A stretch of 8,801 nucleotides of DNA. It comes from Archaeoglobales archaeon. Its GTDB lineage: Archaea; Halobacteriota; Archaeoglobi; Archaeoglobales; Archaeoglobaceae. A program made the translations under genes and the position numbers. The stretch lies in contig QMZD01000054.1 of the NCBI GenBank assembly GCA_003662985.1, positions 1 to 8,801 of the forward strand, read 5' to 3'. The notes beneath the pieces were generated by a model that searched no databases, was not told the origin of the DNA, and saw only the letters and a list, made by a program, of their open reading frames with translations. Below are positions 6,019 through 8,801 of the stretch, in pieces (positions within the stretch are counted from its first letter, which is position 1; every line of letters starts with the position of its first letter).

Positions 6019-6716
6019 CAAACAAACCTCCTCAGATTCCTTATTATTTCGTCGATAGGGGTTTTAGAAACTATCAAAGGGATTCTTTCAACCTCAGAAA
6101 TCTTTATTGCAATATCATCCACATCTCCCGGTCTCAATCCGTGGAGAACAATCAAAGCTGGTTTGAATGCAGCAACTCTCACGGCAACAAGAGGAGATCG
6201 GCCAGAAGATACTTTTGTGAAAATCATCGCTCTTTCTGACGTAAATCCGTAGAGTTTGTAGAAGTCATAGGAGTTTAGTTTAAGAATTGCATCAAGGCTA
6301 TCTATAATCGTATGTCCGTTTACATTCTTCTCGAATCTGTTAACAGGGATACCATTTATCATTTCAACAAACTCATGGAAGGCGACGGGTTTTTCGTATT
6401 CAAGCATATCGAGAATCACATCCAAATTGAAGCCGTAAAGCAGATCTCTGTACTTTGAAAGAGTTGTATATCCGCGTTCTGCATCGATGGCAACCAAGGC
6501 CTCAATTAATCTTCTTATAAAAGCTATGCCAGGAGACTTCCTTCTGTCGCTTTCATAGTCGCTTACCACAGATGGAGAAACTCCAAGCTTTTCAGAAAGC
6601 TCTTTCTGTGAAACTTGAAATACGTTCCTCCATTTCTTTATAGTTTTTCCTGGATTGTTTGAGAAGATTATATCACCGGAAATCTTATCAACAAGCAGCC
6701 TGATAGCCTTATCCAT
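6018..6716 (-). CDS. XRE-type HTH regulator heading the mevalonate operon (COG1709-like)
   Basis: This is a 232-residue protein. Residues 25-78 are a Cro/C1-type helix-turn-helix: [20 protein letters not shown] at 35-54 holds the helix-turn-recognition helix, followed by ESDRRKSPG. The remaining 150 residues form an alpha/beta domain, ending in [20 protein letters not shown] and a [18 protein letters not shown] segment, whose ligand I cannot name. Archaeal regulators of this architecture are, from memory, commonly found just upstream of HMG-CoA synthase. It is the first gene of the operon and overlaps the synthase start by one base. This strongly suggests that it controls the operon and itself, perhaps sensing a pathway intermediate (inference). 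ATG 6716 fits a TATA box 26 bases upstream. A tandem repeat right behind that TATA box is the natural candidate operator. Confidence 0.88.
   Translation of the reverse strand: MDKAIRLLVDKISGDIIFSNNPGKTIKKWRNVFQVSQKELSEKLGVSPSVVSDYESDRRKSPGIAFIRRLIEALVAIDAERGYTTLSKYRDLLYGFNLDVILDMLEYEKPVAFHEFVEMINGIPVNRFEKNVNGHTIIDSLDAILKLNSYDFYKLYGFTSERAMIFTKVSSGRSPLVAVRVAAFKPALIVLHGLRPGDVDDIAIKISEVERIPLIVSKTPIDEIIRNLRRFV
6026..6032 (-). promoter_or_regulatory. Ribosome binding site for HMG-CoA synthase inside the regulator gene
   Basis: AGGAGGT on the minus strand lies within the last codons of the regulator gene, seven bases before the synthase ATG. Together with the TGATG overlap it allows both re-initiation and independent initiation. 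Confidence 0.8.
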
Positions 6717-6737
6717 AGGTTGGAAAATGTACTTCTT

Positions 6738-6746
6738 ATTTATAAA
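6738..6746 (-). promoter_or_regulatory. TATA box of the mevalonate operon; leaderless transcript likely
   Basis: TTTATAAAT on the minus strand is centred 26 bases before the regulator ATG at 6716, and no Shine-Dalgarno match lies between. The first gene of the operon is probably read from a leaderless end. Confidence 0.7.
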
Positions 6747-6747
6747 T

Positions 6748-6765
6748 TTATCGAAAATTATCGAA
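6748..6765. repeat. Tandem direct repeat, candidate operator behind the mevalonate operon promoter
   Basis: TTATCGAA occurs twice with a 10-base period (6748-6755 and 6758-6765), so both copies face the same side of the helix. The repeat ends two bases upstream of the operon TATA box, on the TFB-recognition element. Binding by the operon's own HTH protein is inferred from position. Confidence 0.55.
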
Positions 6766-6792
6766 CTTCATTTCGTCAATCAACTAAATCAG

Positions 6793-6811
6793 TGCTGTAG
6801 TCTCAACAGCA
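6793..6811. repeat. 19-base dyad, candidate operator of the inositol synthase gene
   Basis: TGCTGT and its exact complement ACAGCA flank a seven-base spacer. The dyad ends two bases before the TATA box of the inositol-1-phosphate synthase gene, so a bound protein would compete with TFB/TBP or recruit them. Confidence 0.5.
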
Positions 6812-6813
6812 AG

Positions 6814-6821
6814 ATATTTAT
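6814..6821 (+). promoter_or_regulatory. TATA box of the inositol-1-phosphate synthase gene
   Basis: ATATTTAT would set the transcript start near 6843. This gives a leader of about 30 bases, which contains a strong ribosome site. A second AT-rich stretch (6831-6840) fits less well, because its start would fall inside the ribosome site. Confidence 0.55.
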
Positions 6822-6850
6822 GCTGAGCTCCAAAAATTATTCTGATTGCT

Positions 6851-6869
6851 TATCTCCTATTGGGAGGTG
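6851..6869 (+). promoter_or_regulatory. Possible hairpin covering the ribosome site of the inositol synthase mRNA
   Basis: TATCTCC (6851-6857) can pair with GGAGGTG (6863-6869) over a five-base loop. It forms seven pairs, two of them G-U. The right arm is the Shine-Dalgarno sequence for the ATG at 6875, so folding would hide it. The stem is short; function is inferred. Confidence 0.35.
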
Positions 6870-6874
6870 TGATT

Positions 6875-8053
6875 ATGAGAGTTTGGATTATCGGTTCATA
6901 CGGTATTGTATCCACTACGGCAATGGTGGGTGCAAAAAACCTTGAATACGGATATGATGATTACACAGGTTTAGTTTCCGAATTGCCCCATTTTCAAGGT
7001 TTAAAGGATCACTTTTCCCGCCATTTTGAGTTTGGAGGACATGAGATAAGAATGAAAAAAAATGCCTACGATGCAGCACTAGAACACTGGAACCTCAATA
7101 GGCATTTCGATTTTAAGTTGCTTGAGAACGTCAGAGAGGATCTTGAAGCAATTGAGGCAAAAACAGGTACTGCATTGAACTGTGGTTCTGGTTTAAACGA
7201 ACTTGGAGAGATCAAAACACTCGAGGACGGAAATCTAAGCCTTAGGGAGATAGTGGACATTCTCATCTCAGATATGAAGGAATTCGCTGATGAAGAGACT
7301 GTTGTGATAAATACAGCCTCAACTGAGCCCCTGCCAAATTACAAAGACGAATACCATGGCACTCTCGAGGGATTTGAGAGGGCTCTGGACGAAAATAAAA
7401 CAGAATACATATCTGCAAGTATGCTTTATGCCTATGCGTCACTGAAACTGGGCATACCCTATGCGAACTTCACACCAAGTGCTGGCTCCAGTATTCCAGC
7501 ATTGAAAGAGCTTGCAAGGGTGAACAAAACGCCCCATGCTGGAAACGATGGTAAAACTGGAGAGACTCTTGTTAAAACAACTTTAGCTCCTATGTTCGCA
7601 TATAGAAATCTGAAGATTCTTGGATGGATGGGATACAACATCCTTGGAGACTTCGATGGAAAGGTATTGAGTCATAAGGACAACAAGGAAAGCAAGGTCG
7701 TTAGTAAGGACAGTGTACTAGAAAAAATCCTTGGAGAGTCTCCCTATAGCATAACAGAGATAGAATACTTCCCCAGTCTGGTTGATAACAAGACAGCATT
7801 TGACTTTATACACTTCAAAGGTTTCCTCGGAACAGCGATGAAGTTTTACTTTATATGGGATGGCATAGACGCGATAGTTGCAGCTCCCTTGATCATCGAT
7901 CTTGCTAGATTCTTGCTCTTTGCAAAGAAAAAAGGACAGTTCGGGGTTGTGAAAGAGCTTGGATTCTTTTTCAAGAGCCCGATGGAAACGAACGTAGTTA
8001 ACACTCACAAACAGTTTGAGATACTCTATGAATGGTATCATGAACTTAAATGA
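6875..8053 (+). CDS. myo-inositol-1-phosphate synthase
   Basis: This 392-residue NAD-dependent enzyme converts D-glucose 6-phosphate to L-myo-inositol 1-phosphate. An N-terminal Rossmann motif GSYGIVSTTAM covers 7-17. The catalytic core has NDGKTGETLVKTTLAPMF (224-241), WMGYNILGDFDGKVL (251-265) and DNKESK. The lysines K274, K278, K306 and K367, and D332, fall at the positions I remember as catalytic in the A. fulgidus enzyme, and the total length is the same. In this lineage the product feeds archaetidylinositol lipids and di-myo-inositol phosphate, a solute accumulated at high temperature (family knowledge). ATG 6875 is chosen because GGAGGTG ends five bases before it; the in-frame TTG at 6860 lies in the ribosome-site hairpin. 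The gene is divergent from the mevalonate operon, sharing a 158-base control region with dyad and tandem repeat. Confidence 0.97.
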   Translation: MRVWIIGSYGIVSTTAMVGAKNLEYGYDDYTGLVSELPHFQGLKDHFSRHFEFGGHEIRMKKNAYDAALEHWNLNRHFDFKLLENVREDLEAIEAKTGTALNCGSGLNELGEIKTLEDGNLSLREIVDILISDMKEFADEETVVINTASTEPLPNYKDEYHGTLEGFERALDENKTEYISASMLYAYASLKLGIPYANFTPSAGSSIPALKELARVNKTPHAGNDGKTGETLVKTTLAPMFAYRNLKILGWMGYNILGDFDGKVLSHKDNKESKVVSKDSVLEKILGESPYSITEIEYFPSLVDNKTAFDFIHFKGFLGTAMKFYFIWDGIDAIVAAPLIIDLARFLLFAKKKGQFGVVKELGFFFKSPMETNVVNTHKQFEILYEWYHELK

Positions 8054-8231
8054 TGTAACGGGTTAAGCAAATCTTGGATGACTCTTCCACCTCCTACTCA
8101 TCATTTGGAGGACACTCAAAAGTAGATTGGATTGAAAAGGACGCTTGGCAACTTGGGTAAGAAATTTAAGAGCCAAAAAGTTTAAGTTTTCAAATTCTGC
8201 TCCGTCTTATCGGATTCTCATTTTTCCCCAT

Positions 8232-8480
8232 CTAATCTTCATAATCGTAGTCGTAGTATTCCTCATCTTCAAACTCCTCTCCCTCAAACTCTTCTTTCTC
8301 TTCCTCATAGACGAGACTCTCAATTGGATAAACCTCGTTTGTATCGAGAACAAGAAGTTCATGGTTCCGGACTATCATCACGAGCCCGCAAAGATCGCAG
8401 TGAATCTCCATCCCTTCATACATGTCTGTGAGTTCAATTACCTCTCCACAAGATGGACATCTGATAACTTTTACCACCAT
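8232..8480 (-). CDS. Small zinc-ribbon protein with acidic C-terminal tail
   Basis: The protein has 82 residues. The N-terminal third is a zinc ribbon, C8-x2-C11 (CPSCG) and C28-x2-C31 (CDLCG), with short strands between. A hydrophobic strand, HELLVLD, follows at 40-46. From residue 59 to the end nearly every residue is Glu, Asp, Tyr or Phe, closing in YYDYDYED. The ribbon resembles LysW, the small amino-group carrier protein, but the tail lacks LysW's conserved EDWGE ending, so carrier function is not supported. A regulator, RNA polymerase-associated ribbon or protein-interaction adaptor is equally possible; I do not recognise a specific function. ATG 8480 is favoured over the upstream in-frame start at 8555. 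It immediately precedes the zinc ribbon, the upstream residues have no family support, and a TATA box lies 26 bases before it. The gene is convergent with the inositol synthase gene. Confidence 0.85.
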   Translation of the reverse strand: MVVKVIRCPSCGEVIELTDMYEGMEIHCDLCGLVMIVRNHELLVLDTNEVYPIESLVYEEEKEEFEGEEFEDEEYYDYDYED

Positions 8481-8502
8481 CTTTCGAAAGGGTGAAATTC
8501 TC

Positions 8503-8510
8503 AAATAAAA
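8503..8510 (-). promoter_or_regulatory. TATA box of the zinc-ribbon gene; leaderless transcript likely
   Basis: TTTTATTT on the minus strand is centred 26 bases before the ATG at 8480, with no Shine-Dalgarno match between. It supports the short (82-residue) version of the protein. Confidence 0.6.
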
Positions 8511-8580
8511 GCTTTTCCCAACTTGAGTGATTAAACTTTTGGGTAGTCGCCTCAATATTCTAACAACTTCTATTTTTGAA

Positions 8581-8599
8581 TTAAGTTAAGATGACTTAA
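8581..8599. repeat. Inverted repeat TTAAGT-N7-ACTTAA
   Basis: Six-base arms match exactly across a seven-base spacer, just upstream of the weak small frame at 8604. The 6-7-6 layout is like the dyad at 6793-6811, but the sequence differs. It is AT-rich, so chance is a real possibility. Confidence 0.35.
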
Positions 8600-8603
8600 A
8601 GGG

Positions 8604-8708
8604 ATGGAAAAAGTGAAGGTGAAAGGAAAAAAGAAGTTGATACAGAAATCTCGTTGTATTAACTCAGACGAATCAGATGTTATTGAGTTAATCTTAAACA
8701 CGATTTAA
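8604..8708 (+). CDS. Doubtful small ORF, 34 residues
   Basis: The frame starts ATG-GAA-AAA and ends TAA at 8706-8708. The product has a strongly basic first half (MEKVKVKGKKKLIQKSR), then an acidic/hydrophobic end (DESDVIELILNTI). There is no good ribosome site. A T-rich stretch at 8571-8580 could be a TATA box about 28 bases upstream, as in the leaderless genes nearby. I do not recognise it, and it may be chance. Its second half overlaps the inverted repeat at 8658-8692. Confidence 0.2.
   Translation: MEKVKVKGKKKLIQKSRCINSDESDVIELILNTI
8658..8692. repeat. Inverted repeat with eight-base arms and 19-base loop
   Basis: ATTAACTC (8658-8665) and GAGTTAAT (8685-8692) are exact complements. The RNA could form an AT-rich stem-loop, or the DNA could be a protein site. 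No T-run follows directly on the plus strand. Confidence 0.4.
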
Positions 8709-8801
8709 ACTTTCAGGGAGGAAAAACATAATACATACCTAACAAATGTCTATCAAAAACTCAAAATATGCCCAATTCAACCTCCAAAAGGAGAAACTGC
8801 T

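Larger units (their letters stand above)
8481..8801. other. 321-base stretch without a confident gene
   Basis: Apart from the zinc-ribbon promoter (8503-8510), this stretch is AT-rich and has stop codons in most frames. It holds two inverted repeats: TTAAGT/ACTTAA at 8581-8599, and ATTAACTC/GAGTTAAT at 8658-8692. It also holds a weak 34-codon plus-strand frame (8604-8708) and an ATG at 8746 that stays open to the window end for 18 full codons plus a partial one. GGGAGG at 8717-8722 is Shine-Dalgarno-like but lies too far (over 20 bases) from that ATG. The last frame could be the start of a gene beyond the window. Confidence 0.4.

Noticed and set aside
6854..6866. CTCC-loop-GGAG hairpin considered as a terminator for the upstream side
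   Set aside because: It lies in the leader of the inositol synthase gene with no T-run after it, and no plus-strand transcript is expected to end there.
8095..8108. ATGATGA on the minus strand, resembling the C box of a C/D guide RNA
   Set aside because: No CTGA D box follows within the usual 40-60 bases on that strand, and no D'/C' pair is visible.
8176..8227. T-rich patches after the inositol synthase gene considered as a terminator
   Set aside because: The T-runs are short (four or five bases), scattered and more than 120 bases past the stop, so the support is too weak.
8145..8495. 116-codon plus-strand frame opposite the zinc-ribbon gene
   Set aside because: It is antisense to the zinc-ribbon gene; its low-complexity hydrophobic stretch is the complement of the Glu/Asp-rich tail codons.

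Overview
The window looks like a chromosomal segment of a thermophilic euryarchaeon close to Archaeoglobus, Ferroglobus or Geoglobus. The evidence is protein-level resemblance, judged from memory. The inositol-1-phosphate synthase has 392 residues and carries its key lysines at the positions I remember for the Archaeoglobus fulgidus enzyme. The Lsm protein closely resembles A. fulgidus SmAP2. Base composition is moderately AT-rich. Archaeal TATA boxes and GGAGGTGAT-type ribosome sites are visible. I see no mobile element, CRISPR array, tRNA or rRNA.

Layout: (1) 1-762, plus strand: the 3' end of an ITP/XTP pyrophosphatase gene, then ribosomal protein S15. (2) 980-1584, minus strand: a two-gene operon, an Lsm/Sm-like protein followed by a small winged-helix protein whose C-terminal cysteine cluster resembles TFE-beta/RPC34. 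(3) 1769-2704, plus strand: an NAD-dependent sugar-nucleotide epimerase. (4) 2776-3279, minus strand: an Lrp/AsnC regulator with its own promoter. (5) 3367-6716, minus strand: a tight mevalonate-entry operon read as XRE-type regulator, HMG-CoA synthase, thiolase, DUF35 zinc-ribbon/OB protein. (6) 6875-8053, plus strand: myo-inositol-1-phosphate synthase, divergent from the mevalonate operon. (7) 8232-8480, minus strand: a small zinc-ribbon protein with a very acidic tail. (8) 8481-8801: mostly non-coding sequence with two inverted repeats and only weak small ORFs.

How it fits together: the divergent pair at 6716/6875 places the first committed steps of isoprenoid lipid synthesis back to back with inositol synthesis, which feeds inositol headgroups and the heat-protective solute di-myo-inositol phosphate. 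The shared 158-bp intergenic region carries a tandem repeat against the operon promoter, a dyad against the inositol gene promoter, and a possible hairpin over the inositol gene ribosome site. This is the richest regulatory region of the window.

The most surprising points are: the thiolase of the mevalonate operon has Asp where the nucleophilic Cys is expected, while the HMG-CoA synthase triad is intact; a TFE-beta-like gene sits in an Lsm operon; and genes split cleanly into those with a TATA box about 26 bases before the ATG (leaderless) and those with a strong ribosome site.
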